Source: Pseudomonadota bacterium (GTDB taxonomy: Bacteria > Myxococcota > Polyangia > Polyangiales > Polyangiaceae). Taken from it: a stretch of 29,320 nucleotides of DNA. Below the pieces are notes generated by a model. The model searched no databases. It was not told the origin of the DNA and saw nothing but the letters and a program-made list of their open reading frames with translations. Shown here one piece after another: positions 1-7,793 of this stretch (the first letter of the stretch is position 1; every line of letters begins with the position of its first letter). Position numbers and translations under genes: made by a program. The stretch is from contig JAEZYO010001006.1 in assembly GCA_023419055.1 (NCBI GenBank), positions 1 to 29,320 on the forward strand, given 5' to 3'.

Positions 1-1289
1 TTCGCATGGGTATGCCCGACGACGAGCCCATCGAGCATCCGCTCGTCACGCGCAGCATCGAGAACGCGCAGCGCAAGGTCGAGGAGCGCAACTTCGACGT
101 GCGCAAGAACCTCCTCGAGTACGACGACGTGATGAACGCGCAGAGGAAGACCGTCTACTCCCTGCGCCAGCAGCTCTTGCTCGGCCAGTACTCGCCGGAG
201 GAGATCGACGAGAGCGGCAAGAGCACGGGCAAGCCGCGTCAGATCCCGCTGAACGAGGAAATCAAGGCGCTGGTGGACGGCCCCGTCGCGGGCCTGGTCG
301 GGATGTTCTGTGATCCGCAGGTCTCGCCCAGGGCCGAGAACGGCAAGACCCGCTACCCGACCGCCGAGGAGATCGAGAAAGCCGACAAGATCGTCGAGCT
401 CGAGAGCCTGCAGCACGAGGTGTACCAGCTCTGGGGCGCCAAGCTCGACCTCGAAGAGCGCCGTAACTGGAAGCCGATCCAGGTCTACGAGCGCCTCGAC
501 GAGATCGTGCCGCAGGCGCTCTCGGAGCAGCGCGAGCGCGTGCTCGATCTCCTGGACCGCGTCGTCAGCGCCATGGTCGAGGAGAGCTGCCCCGAGAACC
601 GTCCGCCCGAGGACTGGGACTGGAACGGGCTTCGTCAGGGCTTCCGCGAGCACTTCAAGGTCAAGCTCGACGACGACATCGACACGCTCGGCGACGCGGA
701 CGCGGTGGTCAAGCGCCTGTACGCGAAGGCCGAGGAGCTCTACCTCCAGAAGGAGAAGGCGCTCGGCACCGAAATCGCTCTGCGCGTCTTCCGTCACATC
801 TACACGGAAGGCATCGACGAGGCCTGGGTCGAGCACCTCTCCAACATGGAGCACCTGCGCGACGGCATCGGCCTGCGCGGCTACGGGCAGCGCGACCCGA
901 AGAACGAGTACAAGAAGGAAGGGTACAACCTCTTCCTCAACATGATGGCTCGCGTGTCGAGCAACGTGCTCGTCCGCTTCTTCGAGGTCGAGGTCCAGCG
1001 CCAGGAGGACGTCGCGGCTCTCGAGCAGGAGGCGGAGCGCCGCCACCAGGCGGAGCTCGACGCGGCCATCGCTCGTCACCCGAGCGCGCAGCCCGAGGAT
1101 CCGATGGCGGAGCTCAACCAGCTGCGCGAGTCGGCGGCGGCCCCCGCGCCCCGAGCGCCGGTCAAGGCCGGTCCCCGCATCGGGCGCAACGATCCCTGCC
1201 CCTGCGGGTCGGGCAAGAAGTTCAAGCAGTGCCACGGGTCGGTGCTGGAAGAGGACGAGGGCGGCGAGGAGCCGCAGCCGAGGGCCTGA
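1..1289 (+). CDS. secA: SecA preprotein translocase ATPase, C-terminal part (5' truncated by window edge)
   Basis: SecA is the cytosolic ATPase that drives unfolded preproteins through SecYEG. The frame is open from the window edge, so the nucleotide-binding core lies upstream and only about 428 residues are visible. They begin with the highly conserved stretch GMPDDEPIEHPLVTRSIENA and continue through RNFDVRKNLLEYDDVMNAQR. The helical scaffold/wing region follows (WVEHLSNMEHLRDGIGLRGY, then NEYKKEGYNLF). The end carries the zinc-binding SEC-C tail NDPCPCGSGKKFKQCHG, the usual SecB/ribosome-binding signature, and an acidic extension. Between YDDVMN and the WKPIQVYERLDE segment there is a charged insert of roughly 90 residues compared with the E. 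coli layout as I remember it. The next gene starts 18 bp downstream, so SecA and the ABC unit may be co-transcribed. Identity is secure; the full length cannot be judged. Confidence 0.97.
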   Translation, partial: RMGMPDDEPIEHPLVTRSIENAQRKVEERNFDVRKNLLEYDDVMNAQRKTVYSLRQQLLLGQYSPEEIDESGKSTGKPRQIPLNEEIKALVDGPVAGLVGMFCDPQVSPRAENGKTRYPTAEEIEKADKIVELESLQHEVYQLWGAKLDLEERRNWKPIQVYERLDEIVPQALSEQRERVLDLLDRVVSAMVEESCPENRPPEDWDWNGLRQGFREHFKVKLDDDIDTLGDADAVVKRLYAKAEELYLQKEKALGTEIALRVFRHIYTEGIDEAWVEHLSNMEHLRDGIGLRGYGQRDPKNEYKKEGYNLFLNMMARVSSNVLVRFFEVEVQRQEDVAALEQEAERRHQAELDAAIARHPSAQPEDPMAELNQLRESAAAPAPRAPVKAGPRIGRNDPCPCGSGKKFKQCHGSVLEEDEGGEEPQPRA

Positions 1290-1307
1290 GCGTCCCGGGC
1301 CTCGCGG

Positions 1308-2261
1308 ATGATCGAGGTCTCCCACCTGACCAAAGACTTCGGCACCGTAGTTGCGGTGACCGACGTCTCGTTCGGCGTGAGCAAGGGCGAAATCGTGGGC
1401 TTCCTGGGGCCGAATGGCGCCGGAAAGTCCACGACGCTCCGCATCGTCGCGGGCTTTCTCGGCGCGACGTCGGGCCGCGTGGTCGTCAACGGGCACGACA
1501 TCGTCGAGGAGTCGCTCGCCGCGCGCCGGTCGCTCGGCTACATGCCGGAGTCCGCCCCGCTCTACCCCGAGCTCAGGGTGCGCGAGTACCTCGCGTTCCG
1601 CGCCGCCCTGAAGCAGGTGCCGGCGCGTGAGCGCAAGCGCGCCGTCGAGCGCGCCATGGAGCAGAGCGGAGCGAGCGAGATGGCCGAGGTCGTGATCGGC
1701 CACCTCTCGAAGGGTTACCGTCAGCGAGTCGGTCTCGCCGACGCGCTCGTCAGCCGCCCGCCGCTCCTCATCCTCGACGAGCCGACCGCGGGCCTCGATC
1801 CGAACCAGATCCTCGAGGTGCGGCGCCTGATCCGCGAGCTCGGGCAGGAGCACACGATCCTGATCTCGACGCACATCCTCTCCGAGGTGGAAGCGGTGTG
1901 CGAACGAGCGGTCGTCATCGCGCGCGGCAAGCTCGTGGCAGAGGGCAAGCTCGACGAGCTCCGCCGCCTGCGCCACGCGCGGGCCGTCGGCGTGCTCGTT
2001 CGCGGTGACATCGAGAGCGCCAGGTCGGCGCTCGAAAGCGTCGAGGGCCTCGACGATCTCTCGATCGAGACCGAGGAAGGAGAGCTCTTGCGCGCCGGCT
2101 TCCGCACCGAAAGCTTGCGCGATCCCGGCGAGCTCATCGAACGCGCCGTCGCCGCGCTCGTCGCTCGAGGGCTCGGTGTCCGCGCGGTCGAGCGGCGTAG
2201 CAGGAGCCTCGAGGACGTGTTCGCGGAGGTCACGCGCGACGCCCCGGAGGAGCCCTCGTGA
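1308..2261 (+). CDS. ABC transporter ATP-binding protein, GldA-like
   Basis: This 317-residue cytoplasmic ATPase would power the membrane module encoded by the next genes. It shows Walker A (GPNGAGKST, about residues 35-43), the Q-loop region, an ABC signature in a relaxed form (LSKGYRQR) and Walker B with the D-loop (LLILDEPTAGLDP). The switch histidine is in ILISTHILSEVEAV. The C-terminal ~100 residues, ending in LEDVFAEVT, are the accessory domain typical of ATPases paired with ABC-2 permeases of the GldA/NosF/CcmA kind. The ATG at 1308 lies 18 bp after secA; no strong SD is obvious. The stop overlaps the next GTG by 4 bp, indicating translational coupling. The GldA-like label rests mainly on context, since a GldF-like permease and a GldG-like protein follow. 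In Flavobacterium GldAFG supports gliding; in other phyla the role is not established. Confidence 0.9.
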   Translation: MIEVSHLTKDFGTVVAVTDVSFGVSKGEIVGFLGPNGAGKSTTLRIVAGFLGATSGRVVVNGHDIVEESLAARRSLGYMPESAPLYPELRVREYLAFRAALKQVPARERKRAVERAMEQSGASEMAEVVIGHLSKGYRQRVGLADALVSRPPLLILDEPTAGLDPNQILEVRRLIRELGQEHTILISTHILSEVEAVCERAVVIARGKLVAEGKLDELRRLRHARAVGVLVRGDIESARSALESVEGLDDLSIETEEGELLRAGFRTESLRDPGELIERAVAALVARGLGVRAVERRSRSLEDVFAEVTRDAPEEPS

Positions 2262-3007
2262 CGGGCGTCCTCGCCATCTACCGGCGTGAGATGCTGAGCC
2301 TCTGGGTGACGCCCCTCGCCTGGGTGCTCCTGTTCGTCTTCCTGCTCCTCCAGGGCGCGATCTTCTACTGGATCGTCCTCCACTTCTCGCAGATGAGCGA
2401 TCTCGCGCTCGAGATAGGGCCGCTCCAGGCCTACTTCGGGCAAGACTCGGTGCTGCTCTTGATGACGCTGCTCCTCCTGTGTCCGGCGCTCACCATGAGA
2501 AGCTTCGCGGAAGAGCGAAGGAGCGGCACCATCGAGGCGCTGATGACCGCGCCGGTCGCCCCTGGCGGGGTCGTCGTCGGCAAGTACCTGGCGGTGCTCA
2601 CGACCTACACGCTGATGTGGGCGCCGACCCTGCTCTACGTGCTCATCTTGCGGAAGACGGGCAGCGTCGACTGGCCCACCGTGGCCACGAGCTACCTCGG
2701 TCTGTTCGGCGTGGGGGCGGCGTACCTCGCGCTCGGCCTGCTCTCGAGCGCCCTCAGCAAGAGCCAGCTCATCGCCCTCCTCATCACGATCGGTCTCGAG
2801 TTCGGCTTGTTCATCCTCGGCATCGGCGAGTTCATCTTCGAGCCCGGGCTCCTGCAAGACATCGCGGCGCACGTCTCGATGGCCTCGCAGATGGAAGAGC
2901 TCTCGCGCGGGATCGTGGATCTCAGGCGCGTCGTGTTCGATCTTTCCGTGCTGATCACGAGCCTGTTCGTCACGACGCGCGTGGTCGACTCCTGGAGGTG
3001 GGGTTGA
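2258..3007 (+). CDS. ABC-2 type permease, GldF-like
   Basis: This 249-residue inner-membrane protein has about six hydrophobic segments. The first is near residues 12-36 (VTPLAWVLLFVFLLLQG). The second, near 68-84, is followed by the diagnostic ABC-2 motif TMRSFAEERRSGTIEALMTA, where the EERRSGT segment forms the coupling elbow. Further segments lie near 105-130, 146-165, 172-195 and at the C terminus (VLITSLFVTTRVV). Together these match GldF/NosY-type permeases that pair with the ATPase encoded just upstream. The GTG at 2258 overlaps the ATPase stop in a GTGA arrangement, and its own stop overlaps the TTG start of the next gene. The substrate cannot be inferred from sequence. A heavy-metal, polysaccharide or gliding-complex role are all seen among relatives. 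Confidence 0.9.
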   Translation: MTGVLAIYRREMLSLWVTPLAWVLLFVFLLLQGAIFYWIVLHFSQMSDLALEIGPLQAYFGQDSVLLLMTLLLLCPALTMRSFAEERRSGTIEALMTAPVAPGGVVVGKYLAVLTTYTLMWAPTLLYVLILRKTGSVDWPTVATSYLGLFGVGAAYLALGLLSSALSKSQLIALLITIGLEFGLFILGIGEFIFEPGLLQDIAAHVSMASQMEELSRGIVDLRRVVFDLSVLITSLFVTTRVVDSWRWG

Positions 3008-4548
3008 GCTCGCGCGAGCGCCCGGGGACGAGCCGGAGCCGCAAGGCGCTCTCGGCGGTCGGCGTGTTCGCCGCGGTGGTGCTCGCCGTGAACGCGAACG
3101 TGCTGGTCGCGCGCTGGTACACGCGCTGGGACGTCACGAGCGAAGGGCTCTACACGCTCTCGCACGCCACCAAGGCGACGCTCGCCGCGATCGCCGAGCC
3201 GATCCAGGTGGTCGTGCTCCTGAGCCGCGACGACGCGCTCCTGCCGCGCGTACGCCAGATGCTGTCGGCCTACTCGGGCGAAACGACCCGGCTCGAGGTG
3301 CGCTACGTCGACCCACAGCGTAACCCCGCGGAGTTTGCAGCGATCCAGGAGCGATACAAGATCCTCACCGGCCGCACCGAGGACGACAAGCTGGTGACCG
3401 ACGCGGCGATCGTGATCGCGCGCCGGGACCGCGCCTGGTTCGTGACCGCGGACGACGTCACCGCCTTCGACGACGAGGGCCGCGCCAAGCCGCGCCTCGA
3501 GCAGGCGCTCACGGAGGGCATCGCGAACGTGCTCTCGAGCGAGCGAGCGGTGCTCTGCTTCTCGGAGGGGCACCAGGAGGCGTCGCTCGGCGACGTGGGC
3601 CCGAACGGGCTCGCCGAGCTCCGGCACGCTCTCGAACGCAACAACTTCGACGTCACTCCCGTGAACCTCGAGCAACCCGACGCGGACCGCGCGCTCTCGC
3701 GTTGCCGCGCGCTCACGATCGTGGGGCCCGAGGTGCCGTTCTCGAAGGAGGCGGCGGCGCGAGCCGTGCGTTACGTGGAGCAAGGGGGTAGCGCCGCGCT
3801 CTTCGCCTCCGCGCGCGTCGGCAGCGAAGGAGTGGTGCGCGAGACAGGGCTCGAGCCCATCGCCGCGCTCGCCGGCGTGAAGCTCGGTCACGACGTGGTG
3901 CTCGAAGCCGATCCGAGCGCGCGGTTGCCTCGCGGAGCGGGCGAAGTCTTCTTCGCCGTGCCGAAGGCGCACGAGATCACGAACGGCCTCGTGCGTGACG
4001 TGAAGGTCGACTTTCGCGTGCTCTTGTCTCAAGCGCAGAGCCTCGAGCTCGAGCCCACGAGCGCCGCCAAGGAGCTTCTGCTCTCGAGCGATCAGGCGCT
4101 CGCCATCGACGATCTCTCGCCGTTGCTCCAGGGCAAGCCCATCCCCGACGGGATCCAGGCTGCCACGCGCCTGCTCGCCGCCGCGAGCGAGCTCCCGAAG
4201 CCACCGGGCAGCCAGGCCAAGTACGGCCCGCGGCTCGTCGTGGTCGGCGCCACGAATCCGCCGGAAAACCGCAGCTTTCGGGACGCCGCGCTGGTCGGCG
4301 ACCGGCTCTTCACCGAGAACGCGCTGGCCTGGCTCTCGGCTCGGCCCGCGCTCGTCAACGTCCCGGAAAAGTCGGCGCACGAGGTCGGGCTCGCTCTGAC
4401 CGAGGACGCGCTCGGCGAGGTCTTCCGCTACGTGCTCGTCTACATGCCGGCCGTCGCGGCGCTGCTCGGCGTGCTCTTGATGCTGGACCGCCGCAAGCGC
4501 GAGAAGACGAGCCGCGATGCGGCCCGCGCCAGGGAAGCTACCAAGTGA
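3004..4548 (+). CDS. GldG-like ABC-type auxiliary protein (membrane-anchored at both ends)
   Basis: This protein of about 514 residues is the accessory partner of GldA/GldF-type transporters. The frame is open further upstream, but the chosen TTG at 3004 overlaps the permease stop, has GGAGG at 2994-2998, and places the N-terminal membrane segment at residues ~15-37 (LSAVGVFAAVVLAVNANVLV). Right after it comes the family hallmark of a periplasmic segment, RWDVTSEGLYTLSHATKATL, followed by a thioredoxin/ThuA-like region (IQVVVLLSRDDAL, ALLCFSEGHQEA-type strand, GGSAALFAS). A second membrane helix lies near the C terminus (VFRYVLVYMPAVAALLGVLLM) with a basic cytoplasmic tail. This matches the GldG / intraflagellar-transport-complex-B-like architecture. 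The stop overlaps the next start by 4 bp. The upstream start that would overlap the whole permease is rejected. Confidence 0.87.
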   Translation: MSSRERPGTSRSRKALSAVGVFAAVVLAVNANVLVARWYTRWDVTSEGLYTLSHATKATLAAIAEPIQVVVLLSRDDALLPRVRQMLSAYSGETTRLEVRYVDPQRNPAEFAAIQERYKILTGRTEDDKLVTDAAIVIARRDRAWFVTADDVTAFDDEGRAKPRLEQALTEGIANVLSSERAVLCFSEGHQEASLGDVGPNGLAELRHALERNNFDVTPVNLEQPDADRALSRCRALTIVGPEVPFSKEAAARAVRYVEQGGSAALFASARVGSEGVVRETGLEPIAALAGVKLGHDVVLEADPSARLPRGAGEVFFAVPKAHEITNGLVRDVKVDFRVLLSQAQSLELEPTSAAKELLLSSDQALAIDDLSPLLQGKPIPDGIQAATRLLAAASELPKPPGSQAKYGPRLVVVGATNPPENRSFRDAALVGDRLFTENALAWLSARPALVNVPEKSAHEVGLALTEDALGEVFRYVLVYMPAVAALLGVLLMLDRRKREKTSRDAARAREATK

Positions 4549-6686
4549 AGCTCAGGAACGCCTGGCCGCACCTCCTGATCGCCGGGCTCGCCGTCGGCTC
4601 GACGCTGGCGGTGGTGCTGACGCGCCACCGACCGACCACGGCCGAGACCGAGGCTCGCGCCAAGAACCTGCTCCGGGTCTTCCGCGAGGACGAGCTCTCG
4701 CGCATCGCGCTCAGCGGAGCCGCGCCGATCGCGCTCGAACGGCGCGGTCGAGGCGACGCTCGCGCCTGGGCGCTCGTTCCGAGCGGTGAGCGCGCCGATC
4801 AGGAGGCCGTCGAGCGAGTGATCGCGGCGCTCGGGTTCGCGGTCCCGGCGCGCGCGGCCTCGGAGGCTCCGGCCGCAGCGGGCATCGACGAAAGGAGCGA
4901 CAAAATCGAGCTCACATCCGGGGACGTCCGCTACGAGCTCCGGCTCGGCAAGCCCGTGGCGCCGCCGGACGGCGCGGCCTACCTCGAGCTCCGCGCCGAG
5001 GGCGCGCCGGGCAGCGGCGTCTACGTCGTCCCGAGAGACGTGGTCGCGCTGTTCTCGACCGATTTCGACTCGCTCCGCGACGCTCGCCTGGTGGCGTGGG
5101 GCGAACACTCGCTCGCCTCGCTCGAGCTCGAGACAAGAGCGGGCAAGACGCGCGTCGAGCACGCGCGCGGCCTCGCCTGGAAGCTCGCCTCCGGACAGCG
5201 CGCGAGCCGCGCGGCGCTCGAGCCGGTCTTCGACGCGCTGGCAGGGCTCAAGCTCGAGAAGTTCCTCGAGCGCGAGGCCGCGAGAGCCCTCGTCGGCGGC
5301 GCGCCGGTCGCGAGGGTGCGCGCGACGCCGCGCGAAGGCGCCGCCCTGACGCTTGATTTCGGCGCTGCTTGCCCGGGAGAGCCCGAGCTCGTCGTGGTGT
5401 TGGACACGAGCCCTACCGGGAAGGCCGGTTGCACGTCGCGAACGGTGCTCGATCGCCTCAGCCTCGACGCGGCCTCGCTGGTCGACCGCTACCCGTTCAG
5501 CGCGCGCCCCGACGAAGTCGAGGAACTCGCGATCGAGCGCGGCGGGCAATCGCTCGTGCTGGTGCGCAAGGGGACCGCGTTCTTGCTGCGCAAGCCCTCC
5601 GAGGCCCAGGTCGGATCCGAAGCCGGAAACGCCCGCGTGAACGCCGTCGTCCGCGCGCCGGCCGACATCGTACCTTCCCCCAACCTGAAAGAGCTCGGGC
5701 TCGCGCCCGCCGAGGGGCGCGTGAAGGTGCTCTCGCCGGGCGACGAGGAGGGCAGTGAAGAGAGCGTCGAGCTCGGCAAGCGCTCCCCCGACGGCACTCT
5801 CTACTTGCGCCGGGACGACGGGATCGTGCTCGCCCTCGCCCGAGACGCGGCCCGAGCGTTCGAGGTCGACACGACGCTCCTCAGGAGCCCTTCGTTGCTC
5901 TCCTTCTCGCAGTCGGAGCTCGTCAGCGTGACGCTCAGCTCTCCCGAGCAGCAAGAGCTCCGCCGCGGCCAGACGGGCTCGCTCGAGCTCGCGACGCCTC
6001 GCGGCTTCACCCTCGACTCCCCGCTCGCCACCGAGCTCGGGTTCACGCTGGGCGCGCTCTCGGCGCAAAGCTTCGTGGCGGATCGTGACGACGGCAGCTT
6101 CGGCCTGGGCAAGCCGCGCTCGCGTACCAGCGTCACCTTCGAGAGCGGCGACGCCGGCGCCGTCACTCGCACCCTCTTGGTCGGCGCGGCCACGCGCGGC
6201 GGCTACTACGCGCGCTTCGAACACGATCCCGCCGTCTTCGTGCTCGGCCGCGAGAGCGTCGAGAAGATCGAGCAGCTTTTCGTGGACCGCGCGCCGTTCC
6301 TCGTCGATCCGGAGAGCGTCACGCGGCTCGAGCTCGAATCGAACGGCGAGCGCGTGGCGCTCGCCGAACGCAACGGCGCGCTCGGCCCCGTGACGCCCGC
6401 CGATCTCTCGCCGGCGCTGGTCAAGGGCGTGCTGGACGCGCTCGGCTCGCTCCGCGCCGACGCCACGCTACACACGGGCGCCGCCCGCCCGGAGGAAGGC
6501 TTCACCAGGCCTCGCCTGGAGGTCCGCATCGAACGCAAGCCGGGCGCCGGAAAGCCCGTCGCGTTCACGCTCGGGGCCGCCGACGAGCACCAGGGAGTCA
6601 GCGTCTTTTTTGCGCGTGTCAAAGGCGTGGACGCCACCTTCGCGATCGCGAAGAGCAAGCTCCGGCCCCTCCTCGACTTGTTCTGA
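4545..6686 (+). CDS. DUF4340-like membrane-anchored protein of the Gld-type ABC operon
   Basis: This 713-residue protein has a single N-terminal hydrophobic anchor (residues ~8-27, HLLIAGLAVGSTLAVVL) followed by a long, mostly beta-rich, charged extracytoplasmic region. Repeated modules of the form 'sRialsg..pi.LeR.g..ALvpsger' and 'ELTSGDVRYELRLGKPV' resemble the DUF4340 repeat usually encoded directly after GldG. At least three such modules can be recognised by eye (residues ~40-150, ~300-420, ~560-713). The GTG at 4545 overlaps the GldG-like stop (GTGA). The gene ends the operon: about 450 bp without a clear gene follow, starting with a weak inverted repeat, TGGTTT at 6690-6695 and AAACCA at 6715-6720. 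The molecular function is unknown. Co-occurrence suggests a structural or regulatory subunit of the ABC module in the periplasm. Confidence 0.82.
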   Translation: MKLRNAWPHLLIAGLAVGSTLAVVLTRHRPTTAETEARAKNLLRVFREDELSRIALSGAAPIALERRGRGDARAWALVPSGERADQEAVERVIAALGFAVPARAASEAPAAAGIDERSDKIELTSGDVRYELRLGKPVAPPDGAAYLELRAEGAPGSGVYVVPRDVVALFSTDFDSLRDARLVAWGEHSLASLELETRAGKTRVEHARGLAWKLASGQRASRAALEPVFDALAGLKLEKFLEREAARALVGGAPVARVRATPREGAALTLDFGAACPGEPELVVVLDTSPTGKAGCTSRTVLDRLSLDAASLVDRYPFSARPDEVEELAIERGGQSLVLVRKGTAFLLRKPSEAQVGSEAGNARVNAVVRAPADIVPSPNLKELGLAPAEGRVKVLSPGDEEGSEESVELGKRSPDGTLYLRRDDGIVLALARDAARAFEVDTTLLRSPSLLSFSQSELVSVTLSSPEQQELRRGQTGSLELATPRGFTLDSPLATELGFTLGALSAQSFVADRDDGSFGLGKPRSRTSVTFESGDAGAVTRTLLVGAATRGGYYARFEHDPAVFVLGRESVEKIEQLFVDRAPFLVDPESVTRLELESNGERVALAERNGALGPVTPADLSPALVKGVLDALGSLRADATLHTGAARPEEGFTRPRLEVRIERKPGAGKPVAFTLGAADEHQGVSVFFARVKGVDATFAIAKSKLRPLLDLF

Positions 6687-6740
6687 TTTTGGTTTGGGGC
6701 TTGTTCCCGGGGTGAAACCATCGGTGGGCCGCGAGGTCCC

Positions 6741-6902
6741 TCAGCCGTTCGCGGGCGACCCGACGGAATGAAGCAGGTCGTCGCGGAAGGCGTACATCGA
6801 CGCCCTTCGTGCGCTCGGCTCGCTCTCGCGAGAATGGGGAGCGAGCTCCCGCGCGAGGCGATCGCAGAACGAGACGAAAGAAGAGCGCTTCAGGAACTCC
6901 GG
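6741..6902 (-). pseudogene. Possible C-terminal remnant of an unknown gene
   Basis: On the minus strand a frame ending at 6741 reads EFLKRSSFVSFCDRLAREL followed by RASMYAFRDDLLHSV and a stop. Codon use here (CTG AAG CGC, TTC, GTC, GAC, CTC GCG) is what real genes in this window use, while the sequence above 6902 in the same frame looks non-coding. I do not recognise the family. The piece could be the tail of a gene cut by the neighbouring IS110-type insertion. It could also be a chance open frame, as high-GC DNA has many. Confidence 0.3.
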
Positions 6903-7047
6903 CGCGAGTGAGGGAGTGTTGCACTCATCTGATCGCGCCGGCCCGGGAGCGGTTCCATCACGCTCGACTTTGAGGCTCGATGGCGGCTCTAGCAAAATCG
7001 CGCTCGTCGGCGGGGTGGTCCGCAGGCAGCAGGGAACTAGACAGAAT

Positions 7048-7064
7048 GGTTGGACCAGCCAACC
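7048..7064 (+). other. Hairpin upstream of the IS110-type transposase remnant
   Basis: GGTTGG (7048-7053), loop ACCAG, CCAACC (7059-7064) form a perfect 6-bp stem about 70 bp before the transposase start. In intact IS110 elements the non-coding end next to the recombinase gene encodes a structured bridge RNA. This hairpin lies in the corresponding place and may be part of a decayed one. One short stem is weak evidence. Confidence 0.3.
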
Positions 7065-7135
7065 TGCAAAAACGCGGGTTACGCTGCCAGCAACGACGCA
7101 AGCAGGCGCAGAGCCGCATGCAGGAGGCTCGGCCA

Positions 7136-7347
7136 ATGCAGGAGGTACGATTCATCGGTCTGGACGTCCACAGGGACAGCATCACGATCGCGGTGGCTGA
7201 CGGGGACACGATCTCCGCGCATGCAGGGACGTTCACCGAAAGCGATGGAGGCTGCGGCTGTCGAACCGCGCGCTCCCGCGGAGCGACGAGCTCGTGCGCC
7301 TTCTGGCTGCTCGCGGTGGCCGCCGCGACCCTGCGCCGCGGCCGACG
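7136..7347 (+). pseudogene. Truncated IS110-family transposase (N-terminal remnant)
   Basis: The ATG at 7136 is preceded by AGGAGG at 7122-7127 with 8-nt spacing. The protein begins MQEVRFIGLDVHRDSITIAV, a very good match to the start of IS110-family DEDD transposases, in which the first catalytic aspartate lies in the GLDVH motif. Similarity is visible for only about 38 residues, to HAGTFTESDG. Past roughly 7245 the frame reads low-complexity Arg/Ser sequence, while another frame gives DELVRLLAARGG (near 7280-7320), which resembles the next conserved piece and suggests a frameshift. A complete IS110 transposase has several hundred residues with a Tnp20 serine domain at the C terminus; none of that is present. 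The sequence ATGCAGGAGG occurs twice (7119-7128 and 7136-7145). The element is surely inactive. Confidence 0.75.
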
Positions 7348-7719
7348 TCAGTTCAAGAGGTCGGGTTCGACCGCGTCATCCGGCGCGGGATGAAAAATGG
7401 CGTCCCAATTCTTGCGGTAGGTATCGGTCGCCACCTGTGCCGGCCCCTTGTGCGAGTGAGTGCTCGCGCTCGGGGCCGGAAGCTCGGTCTCGACGTCGCA
7501 GAGCAGAGGGAAATCGCTGCGCGGCGTCATGCGGACGACCTCGCCGTGGATCGGCTTGCCCTGCTCGAGGGGCCGCACGTCAGCGAGCTCCACTCGATCG
7601 TCCCGTCGGCGGATCACGCGCAGGCCCTGGCCGTCGGCGGTGCGCCCGTGGATCAGCGCCACGTCGATCTTCTCGGCCTTCTTCTGCGCGTTTCGGCTGT
7701 CGGGCTTCTGCTTGCTCAC
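7348..7719 (-). CDS. Conserved-looking hypothetical protein, 123 aa
   Basis: I do not recognise a family. The protein is soluble, without signal peptide or membrane segment. It starts with a Lys/Gln-rich helix-like segment (SKQKPDSRNAQKKAEKIDVA) and continues with an apparently beta-rich core (LIHGRTADGQGLRVIRRRDD, then VELADVRPLEQGKPIHGEVV). The tail is less ordered and ends in DAIFHPAPDDAVEPDLLN. The GTG at 7719 was chosen because AGGTGA stands 5 nt upstream on the minus strand and the N terminus becomes a natural Lys-rich start; the frame is open 35 codons further up. The stop faces the end of the IS110 remnant, 0-10 bp away, so the element probably inserted just behind this gene. It lies 74 bp downstream of the SH3 protein gene and may share its transcript. 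Codon use is native. Confidence 0.7.
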   Translation of the reverse strand: MSKQKPDSRNAQKKAEKIDVALIHGRTADGQGLRVIRRRDDRVELADVRPLEQGKPIHGEVVRMTPRSDFPLLCDVETELPAPSASTHSHKGPAQVATDTYRKNWDAIFHPAPDDAVEPDLLN

Positions 7720-7793
7720 GGCCTTCACCTGCTCGAGCAACCCGTAGGGTGAAACGAGCGTAGCACGACTTTCGCTCCGGGCGCCCGGCCCGC

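Larger units (their letters stand above)
6687..7135. other. Gene-poor junction between the ABC operon and an IS110 remnant
   Basis: No intact gene is supported here. The first 35 bp hold a weak hairpin after the DUF4340-like gene. A gene-like tail lies on the minus strand (6741-6902, described separately). From about 6990 the sequence probably belongs to the left end of a decayed IS110-type element, because a transposase start with a good SD follows at 7136. The base composition and the mix of short open frames fit a site of insertion and decay. Confidence 0.5.

Noticed and set aside
2479..3003. Upstream extension of the GldG-like frame over the whole permease gene
   Set aside because: The translation there is Arg/His-rich shadow of the permease; a TTG with SD at 3004 gives the normal family N terminus.
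2692..4380. Long open frame (about 560 codons) on the minus strand opposite the GldG-like gene
   Set aside because: It is the complement of a gene with clear family motifs; its translation is Arg/Ala/His/Glu-rich low complexity, as is usual for shadows in very high GC DNA. The same applies to the long minus-strand frames at 4440-6224 and 12483-14504 and the plus-strand frames at 16944-18365, 18869-19894 and 20323-22476.
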